DNA of 7,682 nucleotides. Origin: Armatimonadota bacterium (GTDB taxonomy: Bacteria; Armatimonadota; Zipacnadia; Zipacnadales; FEN-943). Each line of letters opens with the position of its first letter. Positions within the stretch are counted from its first letter, which is position 1. The position numbers were made by a program, and so were the translations under genes. Shown here piece by piece: positions 1 to 6,330 of this stretch. A model generated the notes under the pieces. The model was not told the origin of the DNA. It saw nothing but the letters and a program-made list of their open reading frames with translations, and ran no database searches. The stretch covers positions 1 through 7,682 of the forward strand of contig JAKORR010000670.1 in assembly GCA_029777735.1 (NCBI GenBank), given 5' to 3'.

Positions 1-1
1 C

Positions 2-1117
2 AACTACCGCAGCGGCAAGTTCGTGTGCCTGGAGAAGAATCCGCTCCAGCTCTGGCAGGTGCCCGCCTTCAAGTGGTACTGCTTGCCCGTTCTCGTGGGT
101 GACTTGTGCTTCCAAGTCTACTTCGAACAGGAGTTTCTCGCGCTTGGTGTCAGCCTAGTGAACCTGTTCGAACTTGCTGGCCATGAGGAAGCCCGCCGGC
201 GCCCCGACGGTATCCTCCTCTTCGGCGTCCCGGAGGCGGTCATGCAGGGCGAGCGCACCGGGTTCTACATCGACGAGGACGCGGATGTGGCCGTGGGGGC
301 CGTCGTTCACTCCGAAGAGGTGGATTACTTCGGTTACGTCAAGAAGATGATGCTAACGCTCCACAATGTCATCATGATGCGGCGTGGGCGTCTGCCGCTC
401 CACGGCGCCATGGCTAAGGTGCGGCTGCGCAGAGGACCGGAGTTTGGTCTGATACTGGTCGGCGACAGCGGCGCAGGCAAGTCTGAGAGTCTCGAAGCCT
501 TCCGCCAGCTTGCCGACGAGTGGATTTCCGACATGATCGTGGTTTTCGACGATATGGGATCACTGTCCGTGAACGACGAGGGGCATCTCATTGCCTACGG
601 CACTGAGATCGGCGCCTTCGTCCGACTCGATGACATTGACCCCGAGTACGCTTTCGGCAACTTCGACCGCGGCATTTTCATGAACCCTCACCTCAACAAT
701 GCCCGTCTCGTCCTGCCTGTCACCGAATACCGCCACGTGGTCGAAGGACACCGCGTCGATCTGCTGATGTACGCAAACAACTATGAGCCGGTAACCAAAG
801 AGACTCCTACCATTGAATACTTCTCCAATCCCGAGGAGGCTATGGAAGTCTTTCGCGCTGGTCACCGTGCCGCCAAGGGAACCACCGACGAGGCTGGGCT
901 GGTACGTAGCTACTTCGCGAATCCCTTCGGCCCGCCACAGATGAGGGACCTACACGAGGAACTGGCCCAGCGGTACTTCGCCGCGGCTTTCAGGGCCGGG
1001 GTGAGAGTGGGTCAGTTGCGCACGCGCCTGGGCATCCGCGGTATGGAGACGCAGGGCCCACGTGAAGCAGCAGAGGCACTCTTCTCCGAGCTGCGCGAGC
1101 ATCTGAGGCGCGGGTAG
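2..1117 (+). CDS. PEP carboxykinase / HPr kinase-like P-loop protein, C-terminal part (5' end outside window)
   Basis: The frame is open from base 2 to a TAG at 1115-1117. The GTG at 23 has no Shine-Dalgarno and the frame continues upstream, so the true start is probably outside the window. Numbering from base 2, a Walker A loop GDSGAGKSE lies at residues 154-162 (Lys160, nt 479-481). It is preceded by LPLHGAM (His134) and followed by an acidic pair in VVFDDMG (Asp183-Asp184). This H / GDSGxGKSE / DD order matches the kinase core shared by HPr kinase and ATP-type PEP carboxykinase. The stretches IGAFVRLDD, NFDRGIFMNP, YFANPFGPP and VGQLRTRLGI resemble proteins often auto-annotated as phosphoenolpyruvate carboxykinase. 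The P-loop is closer to HPr kinase (GDSGxGKSE) than to classical PEPCK (GxSGTGKTT), so the real reaction, PEP formation from oxaloacetate or a protein/small-molecule kinase, is open. It converges on the hydrolase gene and is not in its operon. Fold class is fairly sure; substrate is not. Confidence 0.8.
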   Translation, partial: NYRSGKFVCLEKNPLQLWQVPAFKWYCLPVLVGDLCFQVYFEQEFLALGVSLVNLFELAGHEEARRRPDGILLFGVPEAVMQGERTGFYIDEDADVAVGAVVHSEEVDYFGYVKKMMLTLHNVIMMRRGRLPLHGAMAKVRLRRGPEFGLILVGDSGAGKSESLEAFRQLADEWISDMIVVFDDMGSLSVNDEGHLIAYGTEIGAFVRLDDIDPEYAFGNFDRGIFMNPHLNNARLVLPVTEYRHVVEGHRVDLLMYANNYEPVTKETPTIEYFSNPEEAMEVFRAGHRAAKGTTDEAGLVRSYFANPFGPPQMRDLHEELAQRYFAAAFRAGVRVGQLRTRLGIRGMETQGPREAAEALFSELREHLRRG

Positions 1118-1170
1118 TCTTTCTTTCTGCTCTTCCCGCCTGCGGAGGAGCGTCTGCGCCTATAGAGAGA

Positions 1171-1184
1171 CGTGGAGCTCCACG
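1171..1184. terminator. Perfect 14-bp palindrome in the convergent gap, possible weak terminator
   Basis: CGTGGAGCTCCACG is a perfect palindrome between the two convergent genes (gap 1118-1250). As RNA it can form a 5-bp CGUGG/CCACG stem with an AGCU loop. Read on the minus strand, downstream of the hydrolase gene, it is followed by TCTCTCTAT, a pyrimidine-rich but not pure-U tail. On the plus strand it is followed by GGGCATC, which does not suit a terminator. The position suits termination of the minus-strand operon, but the short stem makes this weak. It could instead be a protein-binding site: the same GTGGAG/CTCCAC half-sites recur at 6334-6347. Nothing else convincing is seen in this gap. 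Confidence 0.35.
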
Positions 1185-1250
1185 GGCATCTGCTGCCGCC
1201 TCGGGTCTTCCGCCCCCACGTCGCCTGCCGCCCTGCCTTCCCGCGACCTC

Positions 1251-3905
1251 TTACTCCCGCTCCTCGACCCACAGCAGCCTGGTGTCGCCCGTGCGCATGT
1301 TCATCTCTATCTCGCTGCCTCGTCTCACTGTCCGTCCGCTCAGGCAATCGCGGACGACCGACGGCCTTGGCAGCCTCACGGTCTTTTTGCCCTCACTGCT
1401 AGCTGCCAAGCCAAGGAACCGACCATCCCCCAGCACTACGTCATCCGTGTCGGTGTAGATCCACACCCCCGCCTCGCGCGCGATGTTGCGCAGCAACCTG
1501 GCGGGTGCGTACAGCGACGCAACATACACCGACCGCCATCCGTCCTGGCGAGTTGACGCGGCCGCAATAAGTTCCGGCCTCGCCACATAGGTCGCCAACG
1601 GCTCCACTCCTGGCTCGCTCTTCACGCCCCACTGCAGCCGTAGCGCCTTTTGCTTTGAGCCGAAGGACTCCACAAGACCTTGGCACAGCCACGCCTTCGC
1701 GTTGGGCTGCACCAAGTCTTCCACAGGCTCCTGCAGCATCTCCAGCGAAAGGCCTGTCAACTCGCGCACATACGACGCGTCTACCCTCCCAGCGGCCGGG
1801 TCGAGATAGCCCGGGGCATAGAACCACAGCGCCGTTGACTTCTGTCGGCGCAGGACCTCACGAATCCGGGCCCTTTGCTCGCCCGTCAATGCGAAAGCGT
1901 TGGGGAAGATGTACAGCTTTGCGGGCTTGACCTTGCCCGCAAACAAATCCTCGAGCAGCCACCACCCCACCGGAGCTCCCAGCCGCGTAATGGAGGCTCG
2001 CAGGTCATACAGCAGGGCCCGGTTCACGGGCGAGCGCGGCAACGTATACAGTGGACTCACCTCGTCCGCCACGACCGCAACTTCTGGCGAGAAGCGTACA
2101 GGATCCTCCAAGTGATCCTCCCAGAACTTTCGCATCTCGCCGATGTTCTCCCACAGCGCCTTGTCCTGCATCCAGCCTGCGTTGCCCAAGTCCATATACC
2201 AGCAACCCATGCGCCGTGGAAAGATCTGCGCGAAGTTACGCCGGTGGACGCCCAGGGTCTCCCGCAGCGTCGCACACCGCCCGTATCCTGCCTCCTTCGG
2301 CGTCACGTGAGTGCGTGTATCGTCCTCGTTGAACCACAGCTTCCCGTGCGCCGCCACCGTGTCTGCCGGTACCATGAAGTGCCCCGAGCCTCCGCTCTGC
2401 CGATCGAAGTAAGAGATGGGGGAGCAGAAGATGTCAACGTTGGGGTCTTCTAGAAAGCGGCTCCACCGTAGGTGCCCGCTCTGCGCCAGTCCCACTGGTG
2501 CCGCTGCTAGTTCGTGGAGATAGCCATAGAAGAACATCACAGCCTTGCGCCCGCCGCTGGCCCGCTTGATCGTCGCCGCAATCTGCTGCATTGCCTCGGC
2601 CATGGCGTCGTTGAGGTACTCGAAAAAGTCTACCTGATACCGCTCTCGCGCCGGATGGAAAAATTCCCCCGCGCTGCCCTTTAGCCGCTGGTCAAAGGTC
2701 GGCGTCTCCACCTGTTCGAAGCTGGTCACCTCGCGTCCCCAAGCCTGGCTCAGTTCACTCGCCGTCCGGTACTTGCGCTCTAGCCAGCCCCGGAAGCCCC
2801 TGGTGGCCGCCGGGCTGAATCCCGGGAAGTGTTGCGTCCACGAGCCTGGGTAGAACCACTCGCCGGTGTGCTGGGCGCACGGAAAGTAGATGATGCAACG
2901 GTCGCCCCAGTGCTCCTCGATGTAGCGCACATATGCCTCGAGCTTGGGCAGCAGTTCCTTCAGCCACAGTTCCGACGATACACTGAAGCCCTCGGTGCTT
3001 CCGTCCTCGAAGGTCGTGCACTCGCCAGGGTGCTCCTCCAGCCACCACTTCGGTGGCGCGACGCCGAAGCGCAGCGCCACGACAGCCTCCGGGTCCAGCT
3101 TCACTGTGCCCTGGAAGGCCTTGTCAAGCCCGGCGTAGCTGACCTCCTCGCCCTCCTTGGGCCAAGGCACACTGCTGCCGAACTGGTAGTGGTGCACGCC
3201 GGCTGCTGCTGCTAGCACTACCTGTTGGCAGTAAACGGATGTCCCGGAGATCGAGTAGATGGTCCACGGCGGCCCCTGGTGCAGCGCCACCACGTCGATT
3301 AGGCGCTCTGGCTCCGCCCGCAGGCTCAACTCCACCGTGTAGTCGTGGCCCTTCTTTACCGTGCAGCCGCTCAGATACACGTGCATGAAACCGCCCGGCG
3401 CGTTCTTGATGACATCCACACGCAGGCTTCTTTTCCCCGAGGCCGCTATCGTCTCGTCATAGGCCCAGTGACCCTCCTCGCCCAGGTCCTGCCTGAAGAA
3501 CAGTGCCCAGCGGTCTGGCAGCTTGTCGCCCGTGTCCTCGAAGTCGCCCTGGGGCTGCATGTTCGGGCCCCTAGGCTTTTCTGGCGTGCCTTCGTAGTAG
3601 CGTAGGTCATCGATCCATACACTGCCCGCCCCACCGCGGTTCATACGTATCTGGAACCCAGCCGCCCCGTCGGCATCTTCGGGTGAAGTGAACTGCACAA
3701 TCACCCGTTGCCACTCGGCCCCGACCTTCACCCTCGTGGCTCCCCCGTCAAACCAACCCATGAAAGACAGCGGTACCTGTGGCCGTCCATCCAGGTGGAG
3801 TTGGGGTGCGCCACGGAAGTTCTTTACAGCCACATCTAGGGGCTTTCCAGCCTTGGCCAGGCACACCACTAGCGCGAGCGCGGCGGCTGAACAGGCGATT
3901 CTCAT
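1251..3905 (-). CDS. Secreted GH42-like glycoside hydrolase (beta-galactosidase-like) with carbohydrate-binding-like insert
   Basis: An 884-residue protein that probably hydrolyses beta-linked sugars outside the cytoplasm. Residues 1-19 form a signal peptide (MRIAC, hydrophobic AAALALVVCL, then AKA before Gly20). LHLDGRPQVPLSFMG (36-50) looks like the usual first segment of GH42-type proteins. About 59-205 is beta-rich, with VWIDDLRYYEG (96-106) and a GDFEDTG (120-126)...SGKRSLRVDV (156-165) pattern typical of CBM4/9-like jelly rolls. A TIM-barrel-like domain follows at about 215-600. Candidate acid/base is Glu349 (HTGEWFY) and candidate nucleophile Glu527 (LWFNEDD); their spacing of 178 is near that of GH42 enzymes. 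Residues about 600-760 resemble the GH42 trimerisation domain, and 765-884 a small C-terminal beta domain. ATG 3903-3905 has a strong Shine-Dalgarno; the stop is TAA. It is the last gene of the likely three-gene operon, 65 nt after the UROD-like gene. Substrate cannot be set: it could be a galactosidase or another GH-A clan activity. Confidence 0.85.
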   Translation of the reverse strand: MRIACSAAALALVVCLAKAGKPLDVAVKNFRGAPQLHLDGRPQVPLSFMGWFDGGATRVKVGAEWQRVIVQFTSPEDADGAAGFQIRMNRGGAGSVWIDDLRYYEGTPEKPRGPNMQPQGDFEDTGDKLPDRWALFFRQDLGEEGHWAYDETIAASGKRSLRVDVIKNAPGGFMHVYLSGCTVKKGHDYTVELSLRAEPERLIDVVALHQGPPWTIYSISGTSVYCQQVVLAAAAGVHHYQFGSSVPWPKEGEEVSYAGLDKAFQGTVKLDPEAVVALRFGVAPPKWWLEEHPGECTTFEDGSTEGFSVSSELWLKELLPKLEAYVRYIEEHWGDRCIIYFPCAQHTGEWFYPGSWTQHFPGFSPAATRGFRGWLERKYRTASELSQAWGREVTSFEQVETPTFDQRLKGSAGEFFHPARERYQVDFFEYLNDAMAEAMQQIAATIKRASGGRKAVMFFYGYLHELAAAPVGLAQSGHLRWSRFLEDPNVDIFCSPISYFDRQSGGSGHFMVPADTVAAHGKLWFNEDDTRTHVTPKEAGYGRCATLRETLGVHRRNFAQIFPRRMGCWYMDLGNAGWMQDKALWENIGEMRKFWEDHLEDPVRFSPEVAVVADEVSPLYTLPRSPVNRALLYDLRASITRLGAPVGWWLLEDLFAGKVKPAKLYIFPNAFALTGEQRARIREVLRRQKSTALWFYAPGYLDPAAGRVDASYVRELTGLSLEMLQEPVEDLVQPNAKAWLCQGLVESFGSKQKALRLQWGVKSEPGVEPLATYVARPELIAAASTRQDGWRSVYVASLYAPARLLRNIAREAGVWIYTDTDDVVLGDGRFLGLAASSEGKKTVRLPRPSVVRDCLSGRTVRRGSEIEMNMRTGDTRLLWVEERE

Positions 3906-3931
3906 TGCTCACTACCTCCTTGGAGGGACAT
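3902..3931 (-). other. Possible 9-codon upstream mini-ORF overlapping the hydrolase start
   Basis: ATG at 3931-3929 opens a frame MSLQGGSEQ that stops at TGA 3904-3902, overlapping the hydrolase ATG as ATGA. Its upstream AAGGTGG, 6 nt before the ATG, is Shine-Dalgarno-like, and GAGCAATG is repeated at both start codons. The layout would allow translational coupling, but nine codons are easily produced by chance and the hydrolase has its own consensus ribosome site. There is no evidence of expression. Confidence 0.2.
3914..3921 (-). promoter_or_regulatory. Consensus Shine-Dalgarno of the hydrolase gene, inside a small dyad
   Basis: Read on the minus strand this is AAGGAGGT, 8 nt before the ATG at 3905, a full match to the anti-Shine-Dalgarno. 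It fixes the hydrolase start. Immediately upstream on the transcript is CCTCC, so CCTCC-AA-GGAGG (3915-3926) is an inverted repeat that could partly hide the ribosome site in a short hairpin. The masking is inference and the loop would be tight. Confidence 0.8.
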
Positions 3932-3970
3932 TGCTCGCCACCTTCAAGGTTTCGCTTTCTGCCCCAGACT

Positions 3971-5059
3971 CTAAGCCCCCGCGGTCCCGTAGGCGCGTCG
4001 GAAATGCCTGGTCGCCTCGAGGTAGGCCTGCATATTCTCCACGGAAATGAGGTGAGTGAGTTGTCCCGACGCGTTCACGAAGAAGCCCGGACACGTCCCC
4101 AGGATTCTGAACACGCGCTCCACCTCGGCCCACACGCCCTCGGGCGTCGTGGACTGCAGGACCTTGGTGTCCACACCGCCTATGATGACGTGGGTCCGCC
4201 CGTACTCACTCGCCAGCCACTCCAGGTCCACCAGCGGCTCCACGATGAACCCGTCGGCTCCTGCCTTTGCTAGGTCTGGAATCAGCGCCTGGAAGTTACC
4301 GTCCGAGCAAAAGAGGACCTTCTTGCCACGCTGCTTGGCCGGCTCCCACAGCTCCCGGTAGCGCGGCGTGATGTACTGCCGGTACCAGTCCGGGCGAAAC
4401 ACCAGGCCTCGGGTCATAGCGATGTCGTCATGGCTGATGAGGGCGGGTGGTCCCTCAACCCGTGCGGCCGCCGCCAGGTGTCGCCGTGACACCTCAAAGA
4501 ACCCATCCAGCAGCTTAGCGTACCGGTCGGGATATAGAGCCGCCGCGGCCAGGAAATTCTCCCAGCCGAAGATCGCAATGCCCCAGTGGAACAGTGTCGT
4601 ATAGTAGCTGGGCAGCGGCAAACATCGGTCGCCGAGCTGCCTGTGCGCCGCGTCCCATTGCTCCTGATAGAGGCCTAATAGCTCGTCCTCGCTGCGCGGG
4701 TCGTACTGCAGTGGGTCGAACTCGAACACCTCTTCAGGCGAGGCGAACTCACGCGGTGCCATGTGCGCTCCGTGCGCCTGGAAGTAGCTGGCAAACATGC
4801 CCCACTGGCTCAAACGCTGGCCCTCGTATCTCTCAGGGTGTTCCCAGTCCAGTGGATCACCTGTTGGTGCTCCTCCCCAGCTCACATCCAGATCGAACAC
4901 TTCGTAGAGACGCACAAAGGCTGCCTCGGTCTCTTCCATGGGGTCCAGACCCGTCAGCGCCATCAAGGCCTGTCGCGAGATAGGGGAGGTCCACTCCACC
5001 TGGCCCACCAGGTCTGTGGCCTCCAATCGCAACCGCTTGACACCCCGACTGTAGCTCAT
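3971..5059 (-). CDS. Uroporphyrinogen decarboxylase-like (UROD/MtaA fold) protein of unknown reaction
   Basis: A 362-residue cytoplasmic protein of the UROD/MtaA/CmuA superfamily. Supporting motifs are ISHDDIAMTRGL (208-219), a Pro/Tyr-rich segment FRPDWYRQYITPRY (221-234), KKVLFCSDGNF (246-256), AGADGFIVEP (266-275), IIGGVDTKVL (292-301) and the closing SVENMQAYLEA (339-349). Family members decarboxylate uroporphyrinogen or transfer methyl groups between corrinoids and cofactors. In MtaA-type enzymes the metal is held by His-X-Cys plus a later Cys. Here the equivalent stretch reads Cys251-Ser-Asp253 and the later position falls in an NASG stretch, so ordinary zinc-thiol methyl transfer is unlikely as written. 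Genuine HemE activity is also unlikely given the divergence and the sugar-gene setting. It lies between the SDR enzyme gene (66-nt gap) and the hydrolase gene (65-nt gap). No other ATG, GTG or TTG exists in frame between the upstream TGA (5110-5112) and ATG 5059, and the Shine-Dalgarno arrangement is unusual. Superfamily is sure; function is unknown. Confidence 0.85.
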   Translation of the reverse strand: MSYSRGVKRLRLEATDLVGQVEWTSPISRQALMALTGLDPMEETEAAFVRLYEVFDLDVSWGGAPTGDPLDWEHPERYEGQRLSQWGMFASYFQAHGAHMAPREFASPEEVFEFDPLQYDPRSEDELLGLYQEQWDAAHRQLGDRCLPLPSYYTTLFHWGIAIFGWENFLAAAALYPDRYAKLLDGFFEVSRRHLAAAARVEGPPALISHDDIAMTRGLVFRPDWYRQYITPRYRELWEPAKQRGKKVLFCSDGNFQALIPDLAKAGADGFIVEPLVDLEWLASEYGRTHVIIGGVDTKVLQSTTPEGVWAEVERVFRILGTCPGFFVNASGQLTHLISVENMQAYLEATRHFRRAYGTAGA

Positions 5060-5097
5060 GAAAAGGGCTTCGCGCGCCGCGAAGCTACTCCTTCCAT
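5056..5097 (-). other. Possible 13-codon upstream mini-ORF overlapping the UROD-like start
   Basis: ATG at 5097-5095 opens MEGVASRRAKPFS and ends at TGA 5058-5056, overlapping the UROD-like ATG as ATGA. AAGG lies 5 nt before this ATG. If translated, ribosomes would melt the hairpin at 5067-5085 and reinitiate on the main gene, an alternative to the hairpin-bridged model. It is short enough to be chance. Confidence 0.2.
5060..5095 (-). promoter_or_regulatory. Hairpin-separated Shine-Dalgarno ahead of the UROD-like gene
   Basis: On the transcript, GGAAGGAG (5095-5088) is followed by TA and then by a perfect 8-bp hairpin GCTTCGCG-GCG-CGCGAAGC (5085-5067). CCTTTTC (5066-5060) and the ATG (5059-5057) come next. 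Linear spacing from Shine-Dalgarno to ATG is 28 nt, too long for initiation. With the 19-nt hairpin folded it is 9 nt, near the optimum. No Shine-Dalgarno is seen closer to the ATG. Phage T4 gene 25 is known to use a similar fold to bring a distant Shine-Dalgarno near its start. The same hairpin plus TTTT could be read as a weak attenuator. Confidence 0.5.
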
Positions 5098-5125
5098 CGT
5101 CGCCTTGAGATCAATCTTTTGCCGT

Positions 5126-6100
5126 CTAGCCCTCGCACCCGTGTTCTTGGTAGTACGCGATGACGTCCGCCAGGATGTCCCGCAGGCTGTGCTTGGGCTC
5201 AAAGCCCGTTGCCTCTCTCAGTCTGCTAATGTCGGGTATCCTGAATCGAATGTCTTGGATGCCCACGCCGTAGGCCTGCTCATAGGGGATATGCTCGATC
5301 CGCGAGGATGACCCCGTCATCTCGATCACAGTCTCGGCTAACTGCTCGATCGTCACCGATTCGGTTGAGCCGATGTTGAAAACGTGCCCCAGGCAGTGAG
5401 GTGTGTCAAGGAGCATCGTCACCGCTTGCGCCGTATCCTTGACATGGCAGAAGCAACGCACCTGGCTGCCATCGCCGAAGACGGTCAGAGGCTCGCCTGC
5501 CAGAGCTGCCTGTACAAACCGCGGCACCACCATGCCGTAGCGACCGGTCTGCCGCGGCCCCGTCGTGTTGAAAAACCTTGCCGACACCACCCTCAACCCG
5601 CGTTCCGCGGCGTAGGCCCGTGCCAGGTACTCATCCGCCAGTTTTGTCAGTCCATAAATCCACCGCATCTCCTGCACTGGGCCCAAGACGCTCGGCGTAC
5701 TTTCCTGAAATCGCTGGGCTGCCTGGTTACCATAGGCCTCGGAGCTGGAGGCAATCAGCACTGGTGTGCCGCTGGTGGCCGCTGCCTCCAGCACATGGTG
5801 AGTGCCCAGCAGGTTGACGTTCGCGGTGTGTAACGGGCGCTGAACCACAAGCTTGACCCCCACCGCTGCCGCGAGGTGGAACACTCGGTCCGCTTGCTGA
5901 ACCAGCGAGTTCACCAGCCCCTGGTCCAGTATCGTCCCCTCCACAAGCTGAACCTCCGGGTCCTCAGCCAGCTTCTCTAGGTTATCCCGCCGACCTGTGC
6001 TGAAGTCATCCAGCACCAGGACAAAGTCGCCCTTCTCACGCAGCAACTCACAAAGATGCGAGCCGATAAAACCTGCTCCTCCCGTCACCAAAGATACCAT
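5126..6100 (-). CDS. NAD-dependent nucleotide-sugar epimerase/dehydratase (extended SDR)
   Basis: A 324-residue extended short-chain dehydrogenase/reductase acting on a nucleotide sugar in the cytoplasm. The Rossmann motif TGGAGFIGSH lies at 6-15, and acidic VLDDFSTG (about 29-36) indicates NAD rather than NADP. HLAAAVGVKL follows at about 75-84, then SSS at 118-120 and the catalytic Tyr149-xxx-Lys153 (YGLTK). FFNTTGPRQ is at 176-184, and GDGSQVRCFCHVKD at about 209-222 is a substrate-domain signature. Length is normal. The pattern fits the UDP-glucose 4-epimerase / UDP-glucuronate decarboxylase group; I cannot choose among epimerase, decarboxylase and dehydratase. The frame extends 28 codons further up, but the start chosen is ATG 6100-6098 because GGAAGGAG stands 8 nt before it and the Rossmann strand begins directly after it. 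It is the first gene of the likely three-gene operon and diverges from the oxidoreductase gene. Confidence 0.9.
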   Translation of the reverse strand: MVSLVTGGAGFIGSHLCELLREKGDFVLVLDDFSTGRRDNLEKLAEDPEVQLVEGTILDQGLVNSLVQQADRVFHLAAAVGVKLVVQRPLHTANVNLLGTHHVLEAAATSGTPVLIASSSEAYGNQAAQRFQESTPSVLGPVQEMRWIYGLTKLADEYLARAYAAERGLRVVSARFFNTTGPRQTGRYGMVVPRFVQAALAGEPLTVFGDGSQVRCFCHVKDTAQAVTMLLDTPHCLGHVFNIGSTESVTIEQLAETVIEMTGSSSRIEHIPYEQAYGVGIQDIRFRIPDISRLREATGFEPKHSLRDILADVIAYYQEHGCEG

Positions 6101-6108
6101 GCTGCTGT

Positions 6109-6116
6109 CTCCTTCC
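6109..6116 (-). promoter_or_regulatory. Shine-Dalgarno fixing the SDR enzyme start
   Basis: Read on the minus strand this is GGAAGGAG, 8 nt before the ATG at 6100. It supports that start over the in-frame ATG at 6184, whose extra residues (MTWPGASWTL...) look like no SDR N-terminus. The same GGAAGGAG core precedes the UROD-like gene at 5088-5095. Confidence 0.8.
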
Positions 6117-6150
6117 GATTCGCCGGAATCGTGTAGATACTTCACTGCAC

Positions 6151-6162
6151 GGACAAGTGTCC
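6151..6162. promoter_or_regulatory. 12-bp dyad, candidate operator for the minus-strand operon
   Basis: GGACA-AG-TGTCC has perfect 5-bp arms around a 2-bp spacer, 50-60 bp upstream of the SDR start codon. It sits between weak minus-strand promoter-like hexamers, where a repressor could act. The arms are short and chance occurrence is quite possible. Confidence 0.25.
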
Positions 6163-6225
6163 AACTCGCACCAGGCCACGTCAAGAACGTAGCGCGTCCC
6201 AGGCTCTGCTACACTCACTTACTAA

Positions 6226-6258
6226 AGACGTTCAGACAGCAAAACGTCTAGACAGCAA
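6226..6258. repeat. Paired 15-bp direct repeat with inverted AGACGTT/AACGTCT ends
   Basis: Two 15-bp copies, ACGTTCAGACAGCAA (6228-6242) and ACGTCTAGACAGCAA (6244-6258), differ at two bases and repeat with a 16-bp period. The same stretch holds an inverted repeat AGACGTT (6226-6232) / AACGTCT (6243-6249) with a 10-bp spacer, and a palindrome GTCTAGAC (6246-6253). It lies roughly midway between the divergent start codons, so it is a reasonable candidate for a shared regulator site. The regulator is unknown. Confidence 0.45.
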
Positions 6259-6330
6259 TCGCGCTGCCCTGCCCTGCGCCCCTACTCAACTACAAGGCTC
6301 TGCATCTGGCCTCGCCAAGGAAACAGCTCC

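Noticed and set aside
23..25. GTG as the real start of the PEPCK/HPrK-like gene
   Set aside because: No Shine-Dalgarno precedes it, the frame continues to the window edge, and related proteins are longer at the N-terminus.
1875..2453. 192-residue plus-strand open frame opposite the hydrolase gene
   Set aside because: It overlaps the conserved barrel and trimerisation coding region on the other strand and its composition is that of an antisense shadow.
3940..3950. Odd palindrome ACCTT-C-AAGGT in the UROD-like/hydrolase gap
   Set aside because: Five-bp arms around one base cannot form a stable RNA loop; kept only as part of the duplicated ribosome-site observation.
5060..5085. Hairpin plus TTTT as a terminator between the SDR and UROD-like genes
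   Set aside because: The T-run is only four bases and ends one base before the start codon; a role in initiation spacing or mild attenuation fits better than full termination.
6101..6184. 28-residue N-terminal extension of the SDR enzyme
   Set aside because: The extension has no ribosome site and no family similarity, whereas ATG 6100 has GGAAGGAG at 8 nt and is followed directly by the Rossmann motif.
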